55,574 nucleotides of DNA. Source: Arenibacter arenosicollis (GTDB lineage: Bacteria > Bacteroidota > Bacteroidia > Flavobacteriales > Flavobacteriaceae). Below the pieces are notes generated by a model, which searched no databases, was not told the DNA's origin, and saw only the letters and a list, made by a program, of their open reading frames with translations. Positions within the stretch are counted from its first letter, which is position 1, and each line of letters starts with the position of its first letter. Below, in pieces: positions 45,574-54,688 of the stretch. The DNA lies in NCBI RefSeq assembly GCF_014397245.1, contig NZ_JACLHY010000030.1, positions 1 to 55,574 of the forward strand. The letters are read 5' to 3'. A program made the translations under genes and the position numbers.

Positions 45574-45906
45574 TTATGCAGTACAGGCATTTCGCGTTAA
45601 AAGCCTATACTCTCCATTGTTTTTAAATTCGCGTATGGAGGAGCCTGCATATTCTTTAAAGGTTTTTGATAGATGGCTAACATCTGTGAATCCTAATTCA
45701 TGGGCAATTTTGGTAAGCGTGAAATCGGAGTTTAGTAAACGAATTTCTACCAATTTCAACTTAGCCTTGATTATGTATTCCCGCAAAGGCATATTCACTT
45801 GTTTTTTAAAATATTCACTAACGTAGGTCGTTGACATCATAAAAACATCAGCCAAGTTTTCTACCTTCAATAGCTCGGACTTATCAATATTCTCGGTAAA
45901 TAATAA
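45574..45906 (-). pseudogene. Truncated AraC-family regulator gene
   Basis: About 110 codons with an intact AraC DNA-binding domain: ENLADVFMMSTTYVSEYFKKQ (first helix-turn-helix, pieces) and TKIAHELGFTDVSHLSKTFKEYAGSS (second, pieces). The frame is open on the minus strand from 45906 and closed by TGA at 45907-45909; no ATG starts it (TTG at 45870 is the first plausible start) and the usual 150-180 residue N-terminal sensor domain is missing. An ATG at 45910-45908 is out of frame by one base. It is probably the remnant of the regulator of the divergent monooxygenase operon. Confidence 0.7.
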
Positions 45907-45907
45907 T

Positions 45908-46010
45908 CATCAAATTTTACATATTGGAAATTAGCCTTGATTCACTTAAGATATTGGGCTATTGGCCGATTTCTTGATATTCAAGAGCTTACAATTCACA
46001 CCTTTGCAGT
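45908..46010 (+). promoter_or_regulatory. Duplicated promoter block, copy A (monooxygenase operon)
   Basis: These 103 bases align without a gap to 48968-49070 (about 73 identical by hand count). Both start CATCAAATTTTAC and contain TTCACTTAA, and end at a -7-like box: CACCTTTG (45999-46006) here. TTG at 45974-45976 lies 22 bases before it. Probably one operator/promoter type recognised by the same regulator. Confidence 0.75.
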
Positions 46011-46114
46011 ATTGATATTTTGGTTTTTAATATAGCATAGTAAGTTAGCTAAATCTTTCTATAGTAGATATAAGCTTATGGTAGATAGTTGGCTTTTTAA
46101 CAAGACAATTTAAT

Positions 46115-47092
46115 ATGAGAGAATTCGAACCCATAAATAAAGCCTACAACAGTGTATTTCAAGTTGATGAATTGAGCATTGGAATAGTAGTGCCTATAGA
46201 AAACTACGACCAAGGGCTAATGCCTACCATGGAGCATCACTTGGAACGTGTAGAACTTATTGAAGATCTAGGCTTTAAATCATTGTGGATTAGGGATGTA
46301 CCTTTTAATGTGCCTTCCTTTGGCGATGCGGGTCAAATGTATGATCCATTTACCTATTTGGGATTTTTGGCGGGCAAGACGTCGAAAATAGCATTGGGTG
46401 TTTCCAGTATCGCTTTGCCCTTGCACCATCCGGTGCATGTGGCGAAATCCGCTGCTACCATAGATCAATTATCAGGCGGGAGGTTGCTTTTAGGGGTGGC
46501 TTCTGGTGATCGATTTGACGAATATCCCGCCATGGGCATCGATTATGATAATCGCGGGGAATTATTTCGGGAAGCCTTCCAATACATTCGTAGGTCGCAG
46601 GAGAGTTTTCCTGTATTGGAAACTAAAAACTTTGGTGATTTAAAAGGGCATATAGATATACTTCCAAAAGCTAAAAACCATAAAATTCCTTTGTTGATGA
46701 CCGGTTTTAGTCAGCAGTCCTTGGAGTGGAACGCCAAAAACGCAAATGGATGGATGTACTACCCCAGGGATCCCCGACAACAGAAATACAGAATTGAAGA
46801 ATGGCGGGCACTGGTGGCCGAATCGGGCGAATTCGACAAACCGTTTATGCAACCTTTATATGTGGATCTTCAGGAAGACGATAATTTTATGCCACAACCT
46901 ATTCATTTAGGGTTTAGGACAGGAGTTAATTATTTAAATACTTATTTACATCAATTAAAAACTATTGGCGTAAATCATGTAAGTATAAATTTAAGGTTCA
47001 ATTCCAATAGTATGGAAGGCACCTTGGAGCGACTGGCAGAAAAAGTATTGCCGGAATTTCATACCACTAAAAAAGAGAAAGCGATAATATGA
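46115..47092 (+). CDS. Luciferase-like (LLM-class) flavin monooxygenase, BA3436-type
   Basis: 325 residues. TIM-barrel flavin-dependent oxidoreductase. Family marks: LSIGIVVPIENYDQG, FKSLWIRDVPFN, MYDPFTYLGFLAGKTSKIALG (in part), HHPVHVAKSAATIDQLSGGR and LLLGVASGD. The sequence fits the luciferase-type subfamily named after BA3436. The substrate is unknown. The stop overlaps the start of the SDR gene by four bases (ATGA), so the two are translationally coupled. Confidence 0.92.
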   Translation: MREFEPINKAYNSVFQVDELSIGIVVPIENYDQGLMPTMEHHLERVELIEDLGFKSLWIRDVPFNVPSFGDAGQMYDPFTYLGFLAGKTSKIALGVSSIALPLHHPVHVAKSAATIDQLSGGRLLLGVASGDRFDEYPAMGIDYDNRGELFREAFQYIRRSQESFPVLETKNFGDLKGHIDILPKAKNHKIPLLMTGFSQQSLEWNAKNANGWMYYPRDPRQQKYRIEEWRALVAESGEFDKPFMQPLYVDLQEDDNFMPQPIHLGFRTGVNYLNTYLHQLKTIGVNHVSINLRFNSNSMEGTLERLAEKVLPEFHTTKKEKAII

Positions 47093-47910
47093 GCAAAACA
47101 ATAGTAATTACAGGTAGCACGGACGGCATAGGAAAATTGGCCGCTATACAATTGGCTAAAAAAGGCCACGAAGTTTACCTACATGGTAGAAATAAAGAAA
47201 AACTCACTGCGGTGATTTCAGAAATTAAAGAACTTTCAAAAAATGAAAATGTAAAAGGGTTTGTGACCGATTTTTCAGATCTGGATGAGGTTTCTTTAAT
47301 GGCCGAACAAATTAAAAACGAAATCCCCAAAATTGATGTTCTCATTAATAATGCCGGTATTTTTAAAAGCAAGACCGCTACCAACAAAAATGGATTGGAT
47401 ACCAGAATAGTGGTTAATTATCTGGCACCTTATATGTTGACGAATGCCATTCTTCCCATTATAAGAAAATCGAAAGAAGCACGAATTATTAATTTAAGCT
47501 CTGCTGCTCAATCCGCTGTATCAGAGGATGTTGTAATTGGAAAAACGCGGCTATCCGAAAACGAAACCTATGCACAGAGCAAATTGGCCTTGACCATGTG
47601 GAGTTTCAATTTGGCCAAAGAAGAACCAGCAATTACAGTAATTGCAGTAAATCCAGGTTCGTTATTAAACACCAAAATGGCGAAGGAAGCTTATGGGCAA
47701 CATTGGGCCCCAGCGGAAAAAGGAGTTAACATTTTAACGGATTTAAGCCTTTCCGATGAGTTTAAAAACGATTCCGGGAAGTATTTTGATAACGACAAAG
47801 GTGAGCACAGAGGTCATTTTTCCGCAGCACATCCAGATGCCTATGATGAAACTAAAGTAAACACACTTATAGCTTATACCAATAGAGTTATGGCCGGTAT
47901 AATAAACTAA
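47089..47910 (+). CDS. Short-chain dehydrogenase/reductase
   Basis: 273 residues. Classical SDR: cofactor motif TGSTDGIGK (8-16), NNAG near residue 87, Ser in NLSSAAQSA and the catalytic YAQSK. The C-terminal part carries a short extension typical of retinol-dehydrogenase-like bacterial SDRs (GKYFDNDKGEHRGHFSAAHPDAYDE, in part). It starts within the monooxygenase stop codon. The pair may oxidise or reduce a shared small substrate. Confidence 0.93.
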   Translation: MSKTIVITGSTDGIGKLAAIQLAKKGHEVYLHGRNKEKLTAVISEIKELSKNENVKGFVTDFSDLDEVSLMAEQIKNEIPKIDVLINNAGIFKSKTATNKNGLDTRIVVNYLAPYMLTNAILPIIRKSKEARIINLSSAAQSAVSEDVVIGKTRLSENETYAQSKLALTMWSFNLAKEEPAITVIAVNPGSLLNTKMAKEAYGQHWAPAEKGVNILTDLSLSDEFKNDSGKYFDNDKGEHRGHFSAAHPDAYDETKVNTLIAYTNRVMAGIIN

Positions 47911-48157
47911 ATAAAAGAATATTAACAAATTAATTGTGCTACCATTGTCTTCTGACCTTTGGAGCGCTTCCAATTCTAAATTTCAAGGACTATTGGTATT
48001 TCATACATCATGGCTTACCCATGGATAATTTCAAGCCCAGAGATTGTTTTGAAATTTGAAATAGATGAGATATGGCCATCTTGGTCATACGAGGCAATTA
48101 TTTATTATATTTTATCAATTTATGTTGTCGCTTAAGTTGAAATTTGTAAAAAAAACT

Positions 48158-48793
48158 ATGGAAAATATACTAGTTGTTGGCGCTACGGGCACTACAGGAA
48201 GAAAAATAGTTAATTTACTAAGGACATCACAATATTTTGAACCTATTGCCATGGTCCGAAAAGAAAGTCAAATTAAAGAATTCTCAGATCAGGATATTAA
48301 AACAGTTTTGGGAAATCTTGAAGAAGATGTATCCCATACTTTGTCCAATATCGATAAAGTTGTTTTTGCGGCAGGATCTGGTGGCAAAAAGGTTGTTGAA
48401 GTGGATCAGGAAGGTGCAAAAAAAATAATCGACGCCTCAAAAAATCACACCATTAAGAAATTTGTAATGCTAAGTTCCATGGGCGCCGATCAACCCGAAA
48501 AGGCGACCGAACTTAAAGACTATCTACAGGCAAAACACAATGCAGACGAATATCTTAAAGCAAGCAATGTTCCCTATGCCATAGTTCGGCCAGGTTCCCT
48601 CACAAATGAGAAAGGAACGGGTAAGATAGAAATTGGACAAGCTTTGCAGAAACAAGGTTCCATTAGCAGGGATGATGTTGCCCTGGTACTTACGCGGACC
48701 TTGCATGACGATTCTGCAGCCAATAGAAGTTTCGAGATATTATCCGGAGATGTTTTAATTGGTAAGGCGTTGGACAGCATATCCAACAGATAA
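48158..48793 (+). CDS. NAD(P)-binding protein, atypical SDR (NmrA/YwnB-like)
   Basis: 211 residues from ATG 48158, where the Rossmann strand begins (NILVVGATGTTGRKIVNLL). The nucleotide-binding motif GATGTTGR is of the atypical SDR form; KFVMLSSMGAD and PYAIVRPGSLTNEKGTG are other marks. No YxxxK catalytic pair, so it may bind NADP as a sensor or reduce flavin/quinone-like substrates. A longer frame from 48065 has no family match. A 246-base gap separates it from the SDR gene, so it is probably a separate transcript. Confidence 0.88.
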   Translation: MENILVVGATGTTGRKIVNLLRTSQYFEPIAMVRKESQIKEFSDQDIKTVLGNLEEDVSHTLSNIDKVVFAAGSGGKKVVEVDQEGAKKIIDASKNHTIKKFVMLSSMGADQPEKATELKDYLQAKHNADEYLKASNVPYAIVRPGSLTNEKGTGKIEIGQALQKQGSISRDDVALVLTRTLHDDSAANRSFEILSGDVLIGKALDSISNR

Positions 48794-48967
48794 GTCACAC
48801 AATTTAATTAAACGGGTAGCGACAGTTCTCATAAAAATTTTTAAATACCCAAGAACTTCAAAAATGGTTCCTTGGCATTTTCTGGAAAACATTGAAAAAT
48901 ACTGATCAAATGCTCATAGAATTATAATCTGTTCATCATCAAGCTTCTACAGAATACCAATTAAGGC

Positions 48968-49070
48968 CATCAAATTTTACTCTTTGGATATTCCTTGTGT
49001 TTCACTTAAAAGAATAGGCCATTCACTGATTCCTTAAAATTCATGTTGTTCCAATCCACATCTTTGTAGG
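48968..49070 (+). promoter_or_regulatory. Duplicated promoter block, copy B (CotH gene)
   Basis: Gap-free partner of 45908-46010. The -7-like box is CATCTTTG (49059-49066), placing the RNA start about 15-25 bases before the CotH gene. No AraC gene or remnant lies next to this copy. Confidence 0.75.
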
Positions 49071-49086
49071 GTAATAATAACCTAAA

Positions 49087-50547
49087 ATGAATTTTATAAT
49101 GAAAAAAGTAAGCATACTATTTTTTTTAGCAATGCAACTATTGTTTGTGTTTTCCTGTTCTGACGATGTTGCAGAAACAACGGGTGATGAATTAGAAGTA
49201 ATAGACAGCGAAGCGTATGTTGAAACCTATGGGGATACGGATTTTGAAGCTTCTGATTGGACAGATGATACCCATAGTAAATCGGCCGACCCCAACTTTG
49301 ATGAAGTTTTTGAGGATGAGGCTGTAAAGCGATTGGATATTGTAATTACCGAAGAACGTTGGCAGAGTATGTTGGACGATATGACCTCTCTTTATGGTAC
49401 ATTTGGTGGTAGTGGAGGACCAGGTGCAGGTGGTCCTGGAGGAGGAGGATTGGTAGAGGTTGATGAGGATCCTATTTTTGTACCCGGAGAGGTGTTGTAC
49501 AACGGCAAAGAATGGTACAGGGTTGGTGTGCGCTTTAAAGGCAACTCAAGTTTACAGGCCAGCTGGACGGGAGGCATCTTAAAGCTATCCTTTAAGTTGG
49601 ATTTTGATGAATTTGAAGATCAATACCCTCAAATAGACAATCAGCGCTTTTACGGTTTTAAGAAATTGAGTTTAAAAAATAATTACAATGATAAATCTAT
49701 GTTACGGGAAAAGGTTGCCACGGATATTTTTAGGGATGCCGGTATAGCAAGTTCGCACGCAGCATTTTATGCCGTTTATGTGGATCATGGTGAGGGACCG
49801 GTTTATTTTGGAGTATACACCATGGTGGAAGAGGTGGACGATACGGTGATCGATACCCAATTTTCGGATAATGATGGTAATCTGTACAAACCGGATGGTG
49901 ACGGAGCCAGTTTTGCCGAAGGCACATTTACCGAAGATGTGTTTGTAAAGAAAACCAATGAAGATGAGGCCGATTTTTCGGATATAGAGAGTGTTTTCGC
50001 AGCTTTGCATGCAGAGAACAGAACAACGGATCCCGAAACATGGCGTGCCAATTTAGAGACTGTTTTTGATACCGATACCTTCTTAAAATATTTGGCGGTA
50101 AATACGGTCATTCAAAATTGGGATACTTACGGAAGAATGACGCATAATTATTATCTGTACAATAATCCCGATACGGAAAAATTATCATGGATTCCTTGGG
50201 ATAATAATGAGGCTTTGCAAGAGGGTACTAGAGAAGGGGCTTTAGCCTTGGATTTCTCTGACTTAAATGCTACGGAATGGCCATTGATCGGCTATCTATA
50301 TCAAGATGCAACCTATAGGGCACAGTACGATGCTTATCTACAGGAAGTGGTGGATAATGCTTTTAGTGTTGGTACCATGCAAGCAAAATATGTAACCTAT
50401 GGGACATTGGTAGAACCTTTTGCGAACCTTGAAGTTTCCGGTTATACATTTCTTAGTTCAAGTTCGGATTTTCAAGCTGCCATAAGCCAGTTGAATAGTC
50501 ACGTTAGCGCCCGTGCCACAGCAGTGAGCAGTTATTTAAATAAATAG
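49087..50547 (+). CDS. CotH-family kinase-like lipoprotein
   Basis: 486 residues; ATG 49099 (MKKVSIL) is an equally good start. Lipoprotein signal with lipobox VFSC. A Gly-rich stretch (about residues 98-118) interrupts the N-terminal region. The CotH domain then follows: VGVRFKGNSSLQASW, FYGFKKLSLKNNYNDKSMLRE (in part), YFGVYTMVEEVDD, VIQNWDTYGRMTHNYYLY and SWIPWDNNEA, with the Asn/Asp residues of the atypical kinase active site. In Bacillus spores CotH phosphorylates coat proteins; here a periplasmic or surface protein target is possible. It stands alone. Confidence 0.9.
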   Translation: MNFIMKKVSILFFLAMQLLFVFSCSDDVAETTGDELEVIDSEAYVETYGDTDFEASDWTDDTHSKSADPNFDEVFEDEAVKRLDIVITEERWQSMLDDMTSLYGTFGGSGGPGAGGPGGGGLVEVDEDPIFVPGEVLYNGKEWYRVGVRFKGNSSLQASWTGGILKLSFKLDFDEFEDQYPQIDNQRFYGFKKLSLKNNYNDKSMLREKVATDIFRDAGIASSHAAFYAVYVDHGEGPVYFGVYTMVEEVDDTVIDTQFSDNDGNLYKPDGDGASFAEGTFTEDVFVKKTNEDEADFSDIESVFAALHAENRTTDPETWRANLETVFDTDTFLKYLAVNTVIQNWDTYGRMTHNYYLYNNPDTEKLSWIPWDNNEALQEGTREGALALDFSDLNATEWPLIGYLYQDATYRAQYDAYLQEVVDNAFSVGTMQAKYVTYGTLVEPFANLEVSGYTFLSSSSDFQAAISQLNSHVSARATAVSSYLNK

Positions 50548-50601
50548 TTTTTTTGAGTTGATGAACCTACAGGTTTATTAATTTTTATAGTTCCCCCAAT
50601 T

Positions 50602-50637
50602 AAAATCCGGCTACTTGCAAAAGTGGCTGGATTTTTT
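50602..50637 (+). terminator. Intrinsic terminator of the CotH gene
   Basis: A 15-base stem (50602-50616 with 50621-50635, two G-T wobbles, loop GCAA) followed by a T run. Confidence 0.85.
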
Positions 50638-51039
50638 GGTTTTTACATTGCCCAAAAAAAAGGTTTCCTACTATAGCTAAATAATAAAAGCGAATATTGT
50701 TAACCCTTTGGTTTCAAGCAACCCTTTTATTGCTTCTTTGCGGACAACTTCTAATACACTATACAAAGTGACCGACCCTTACTTTTTGTTTTACAGTCAA
50801 TAGGGATATATGGTATCCGAAAAATACAAACCAAAATCAACAAAGTCTTAATCAGCAATTCACATCACTTTTAAACGGGCCTTTCCCTTTAAATCTGTTA
50901 AATCTTATTATTCATAGATAGAAATCCAGCAAACGTCTATTTGCTTTTTTAAATAGGTGGTCTACATATATCTTTAAACTATTAATAGAAAACGGAGTCA
51001 AAGAATTGAAAGCAATTTGAACCTTAAATATTAGAGATT
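50638..51039. other. Intergenic region, no gene seen
   Basis: About 400 bases, AT-rich, with no open frame of coding character and no strong hairpin. The DUF6515 promoter must be near 51000 but only a poor -7-like GCAATTTG (about 51012) is visible. Confidence 0.4.
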
Positions 51040-51636
51040 ATGAAAACATTTATTAAAAGATACACCTTATCATCATTAGTCATAATAGCTTTTGCAACAC
51101 AAGCTTCAGGGCAATCGCGCGGTAACTCAATTTCTAAATCCACAAGCGTTACCAAAACCACAACGATCAAAAAAACGGTAAACAAAAGAGTGCCAAGTAC
51201 AAAGGTCACCTATAAAACTCCAGTGCGGAAAGTAGTGTCAGTTCGTTCGGTACCCAATAGAAAAGTTATAAAATATAGAGGTCAGGATTACTATTATGCC
51301 AACAACAAGTATTACACCCAATCTAGAGGACGGTATATTGTAATTGCTCCAAAAATTGGATTTAGAATTAATAGCTTACCGCCAAATTATAAACGGGTTA
51401 GGTTTAATAATCATAATTATTTTAATGCCCAAGGGATATTTTATATTCAAATAAATAATGATTATGAAGTTGTAGAACCAGAAATAGGAACCATAGTCTA
51501 TGAACTTCCGGAAGATTATGAGAAAATAGCCATAGATGGTTTGGCCTATTACGAATATGCTAATATAATTTACGAAAAAATACAGGTAGATGGTACCAGG
51601 GCATATCAGGTTGTAGGTATTATTGATATGGAATAA
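51040..51636 (+). CDS. DUF6515-like exported protein
   Basis: 198 residues. Signal peptide ending ASGQ (about residue 25), then a Thr/Lys/Ser/Val-rich basic stretch (30-75), then three similar beta-rich repeats around Tyr (KYRGQDYYYANNKYYTQ; FNNHNYFNAQGIFYIQ; AIDGLAYYEYANIIYEK), each about 45-50 residues, separated by PP/LP-containing linkers. This fits the DUF6515 family of Bacteroidota. Function unknown; a periplasmic structural role is a guess. Confidence 0.8.
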   Translation: MKTFIKRYTLSSLVIIAFATQASGQSRGNSISKSTSVTKTTTIKKTVNKRVPSTKVTYKTPVRKVVSVRSVPNRKVIKYRGQDYYYANNKYYTQSRGRYIVIAPKIGFRINSLPPNYKRVRFNNHNYFNAQGIFYIQINNDYEVVEPEIGTIVYELPEDYEKIAIDGLAYYEYANIIYEKIQVDGTRAYQVVGIIDME

Positions 51637-51666
51637 GGATAGTTAGATTGGTTAATTAGTGAAAGG

Positions 51667-51699
51667 GAGGGTAATTATTTTATAATTATCCTCTTTTTA
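51667..51699 (+). terminator. Intrinsic terminator of the DUF6515 gene
   Basis: GAGGGTAATTA (51667-51677) pairs with TAATTATCCTC (51683-51693), one G-T wobble, followed by a T run. Confidence 0.8.
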
Positions 51700-52026
51700 T
51701 TCTAGAGGGGTGAATACCCCGAGACTTGTCTCGTTAGTAAGTGGCTAAAGTTTGAAAACGTGTTCCTTTAAAATGCTCCGTGGGCTTGCCCCGGAGAAAT
51801 TTACTGTTTTGTATTTAAGCCAATATATCAACTCATAATTAAGTAATTCTTAAAGATCGGAATACTTCCTATTTTAACCCCCAAACAGATTTTTTCATGA
51901 TATTGGAAATCGATAATTCGGAAATTTTTAATGACAATTAAATTATTATTCCCATCTTTCCAGAAGGGACCAGGAAGATTGCAATGGAATTTGCTCTTCT
52001 AAACTTAAAACCAACCAAAATATACC
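51700..52026. other. Intergenic region, no gene seen
   Basis: About 330 bases before the heparinase gene. No open frame of coding character, no clear promoter box and no strong repeat were found. Confidence 0.4.
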
Positions 52027-53964
52027 ATGAGAACATTACTATTTTCTTTCATTCTTACTATCAGCATTCAGTTTACCAACGCCCAGGCCTACCGAAATTT
52101 ATTGAGCAGGAACTATTCCTACGATACCATTAAAAAATATGTGGTAAAAGACCAATCTTGGGTGCCTTATCCCGGATATAATAACCGGGCTGAATGGGAA
52201 AAGATTCCCCAAAACCTAAGAGAGGCCTATATAGAGGAAGGGGAGGGTTATCTGGATTACGGCTGGAAATATATTCCAGTTTCACACTACTTGGAATTCA
52301 CCAAGAGTGGAAGCCGAATGATTATGGAGAAACCTTATAGGGACAACATTCAAGCTTTTGAAGCGCTGGTGCTGGCCGAATTGATGGAAGGAAAGGGGCG
52401 GTTTTTAAAGGACATAATTAACGGCATATTCTACTATAGTGAACAAACCTATTGGGGCAATTCGGCACATTTATCCCTTCAACGTGCCGGAGCGGGACTT
52501 CCCGATGTTTTGGAACCTACGATTGACCTGGGTGTGGGAAAAGTGGCGGCCAATTTGGCATGGACACATCATTTTCTAGAAGAGGAAATAAATAAGGTGA
52601 ACCCATTGATATTAAAAAGGTTAAGATTTGAAATCGATAAAAAGGTATTAAAGCCTTATTACACCAGAAATGATTTTGGGTGGATGGGCTATACCAATGA
52701 GAGTGTAAACAATTGGAACCCTTGGTGTAACTATAACGCTCTAAATTGTATTATGCTTATGGAGAATGATTCCATTACCAGAAGTATAAATGTGCAAAAG
52801 AGTATGCTTTCCGTTGATGAGTTTATGAATTATTATAAAGATGACGGGGGCTGTGAGGAAGGTCCATCGTACTGGAGCCATGCGGGCGGTAAGTTGTTCG
52901 ATTATTTGGAACTACTGTATAAAGGAAGCAATGGTAAAATAGATATCTATAATGAAGAGCTTGTGCAAAATATAGGTAAGTACATTTATAAGGCCTATAT
53001 CAATGGCGAGTATTTTGTGAATTTTGCAGACGCCTCGGCTAAACTGAAATCGCGGCCCGGCACTATTTACCGCTACGGCAAACGGATAAACGATTCGATC
53101 ATGACCGGTTTTGGAGCTTTTCTGGCCCAAAAACAACATTTTGGGGAAAGTACTTTTAAGGGTAAAATAGAATTGGCACTGGATGACCTATTCAATTTGG
53201 ACGAAATTAAAAATGCCAAAGCCGTGGAGCCCCTGTTGGCGGATTTCTGTCTTCCGGATACGCAGATAATGGCTGCACGTGAACAAGAGGAAAACCATGA
53301 TGGTTTTTATTTTGCCGCAAAAGGTGGCCATAACGCAGAAAGCCACAATCACAATGATGTGGGCACTTTTATTTTATACTATAATGGTAAGCCTGCTTTG
53401 ATCGATGTTGGAGTAGATACTTATACCGCCAAGACCTTTGGTAAGGAGAGATATTCTATATGGACCATGCAATCGGGTTATCATAACCTCCCTACCATAA
53501 ATGGTATGGATCAAAAAGACGGTTTGGAGTACAAAGCTAAAAACAGTTCCTATAAGTCAGAAAAAGATAAAGTTTCGTATTCGCTAGATATCTCAGGAGC
53601 ATATCCCAAAGAAGCTAAAGTGGAGCAATGGCAACGTAGTTATACTTTGCTTAGAGGTGAAAAATTTGAAATTTCCGATTCGTATTCCCTTTTGGAAAAT
53701 ACGGGGGATACCCAACTTAATCTTATGGCTGCGCTAGAACCCAAAATTATAAAACCCGGCCTGCTAAGACTTGGACATCGAAAGGGAGGCTTGTCGTTGA
53801 AGTATGACCCTGAAATTTTGCAACCTACGGTAGAAAATATAACCATTGAAACCGACTCAAAATTGTACACTACCTGGGGAGAGAAGTTATATCGTATAAG
53901 GTTTCAGGTGTTGGGCAACAGTACTGTACAAGATTTAAATATTACCGTACAACCGGAAATATAA
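52027..53964 (+). CDS. Heparinase II/III-type polysaccharide lyase
   Basis: 645 residues. Signal peptide ends TNAQ (about 19). Next an alpha/alpha-toroid of about 300 residues with NNWNPWCNYNA (228-238) and GGCEEGPSYWSHAG, then a beta-sandwich heparinase II/III domain carrying GGHNAESHNHNDVGTF, with His435, His440, His442 and Asp444 as likely metal or catalytic residues. Such enzymes cleave uronic-acid polysaccharides such as alginate, heparin or chondroitin by beta-elimination. The exact family and substrate cannot be fixed from motifs. No polysaccharide-utilisation neighbours are present. Confidence 0.88.
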   Translation: MRTLLFSFILTISIQFTNAQAYRNLLSRNYSYDTIKKYVVKDQSWVPYPGYNNRAEWEKIPQNLREAYIEEGEGYLDYGWKYIPVSHYLEFTKSGSRMIMEKPYRDNIQAFEALVLAELMEGKGRFLKDIINGIFYYSEQTYWGNSAHLSLQRAGAGLPDVLEPTIDLGVGKVAANLAWTHHFLEEEINKVNPLILKRLRFEIDKKVLKPYYTRNDFGWMGYTNESVNNWNPWCNYNALNCIMLMENDSITRSINVQKSMLSVDEFMNYYKDDGGCEEGPSYWSHAGGKLFDYLELLYKGSNGKIDIYNEELVQNIGKYIYKAYINGEYFVNFADASAKLKSRPGTIYRYGKRINDSIMTGFGAFLAQKQHFGESTFKGKIELALDDLFNLDEIKNAKAVEPLLADFCLPDTQIMAAREQEENHDGFYFAAKGGHNAESHNHNDVGTFILYYNGKPALIDVGVDTYTAKTFGKERYSIWTMQSGYHNLPTINGMDQKDGLEYKAKNSSYKSEKDKVSYSLDISGAYPKEAKVEQWQRSYTLLRGEKFEISDSYSLLENTGDTQLNLMAALEPKIIKPGLLRLGHRKGGLSLKYDPEILQPTVENITIETDSKLYTTWGEKLYRIRFQVLGNSTVQDLNITVQPEI

Positions 53965-54011
53965 CATACAACCTACACTAATGTAGAAGAATAACGATTT
54001 AGCTGGTACAG

Positions 54012-54045
54012 ACAAAAAGCCCCCATATCGGGGGCTTTTTTATAT
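54012..54045 (+). terminator. Intrinsic terminator of the lyase gene
   Basis: AAAAGCCCCC (54015-54024) pairs with GGGGGCTTTT (54030-54039), loop ATATC, followed by T. Confidence 0.92.
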
Positions 54046-54241
54046 AATATCTCAAGTTTCTAATCTATTTTTTTTTGATTTTATGGCCGTCCAATTAATC
54101 CAGGTCCATGATGATAGCACTCTCTAAACAATATAATGTGTTGGTGCCAGTAGCTGTTAGCATTATGGTCATAAGGTGCTATTGAAAGGGTTTAAATGGA
54201 AGATAAATTGTCGTTAGGGGAGTTGTGGTCCGTGTCTTTGG

Positions 54242-54445
54242 TTATAAACTTTCTAGCGGATCGTAGGCCGTAAGAAAAGTGTTTTTGGGTTGGGGAAGAA
54301 CAATATTATTTTCATTGGTGTGGGGTTGCCAATTTTCCGTTCCGGAATTATCAAAATCGGTAAATAGACTGGGAATTCGCTTTTTGGATCGCATCATTCT
54401 ATAGGTCTCGATAAAAGTTTTGGTTCTTAGAGAATCTGCATCCAT
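54242..54445 (-). CDS. Possible small hypothetical protein
   Basis: 67 residues, hydrophilic, no Cys, no signal peptide, with an acidic-basic mix and a Pro/Asn-rich end. I do not recognise a family. ATG start with no clear promoter box. It lies 78 bases downstream of the DUF1328 gene on the same strand. Coding status rests only on frame length and normal amino-acid use. Confidence 0.4.
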   Translation of the reverse strand: MDADSLRTKTFIETYRMMRSKKRIPSLFTDFDNSGTENWQPHTNENNIVLPQPKNTFLTAYDPLESL

Positions 54446-54523
54446 GGTTAATTGTTTTAGGTTGATAATAAACGACCAAACACTTTATCATAAATAACCG
54501 TTTGTGTAGTTTTTGACAAGGTG

Positions 54524-54688
54524 TTATACTTTGTTGCTTCTTCCGGTTATTAGAGATATGATTACTAATACCAAGAAGACAAAGAATAGAATTTTGGCTA
54601 TGGTCTCCGTAGCCGTCGAAATTCCTCCGAACCCGAAAAATGCGGCAATAAAGGCCAGTATAACAAAAATAATAGTCCACTTCAACAT
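54524..54688 (-). CDS. DUF1328-family small membrane protein
   Basis: 54 residues, below the usual length cut-off. ATG at 54688-54686, TAA at 54526-54524. Two membrane helices (IIFVILAFIAAFFGFGG and AKILFFVFLVLVIISLI) joined by ISTATETI, the layout of the DUF1328/YtjA family. Relatives are often stress-induced; function unknown. Confidence 0.85.
   Translation of the reverse strand: MLKWTIIFVILAFIAAFFGFGGISTATETIAKILFFVFLVLVIISLITGRSNKV

Noticed and set aside
45518..45826. 102-codon plus-strand open frame
   Set aside because: It is the antisense shadow of the AraC DNA-binding domain remnant, which has clear motifs.
48065..48157. 31-codon extension of the NAD(P)-binding protein
   Set aside because: The Rossmann fold begins exactly at ATG 48158; the extension has no family-like sequence.
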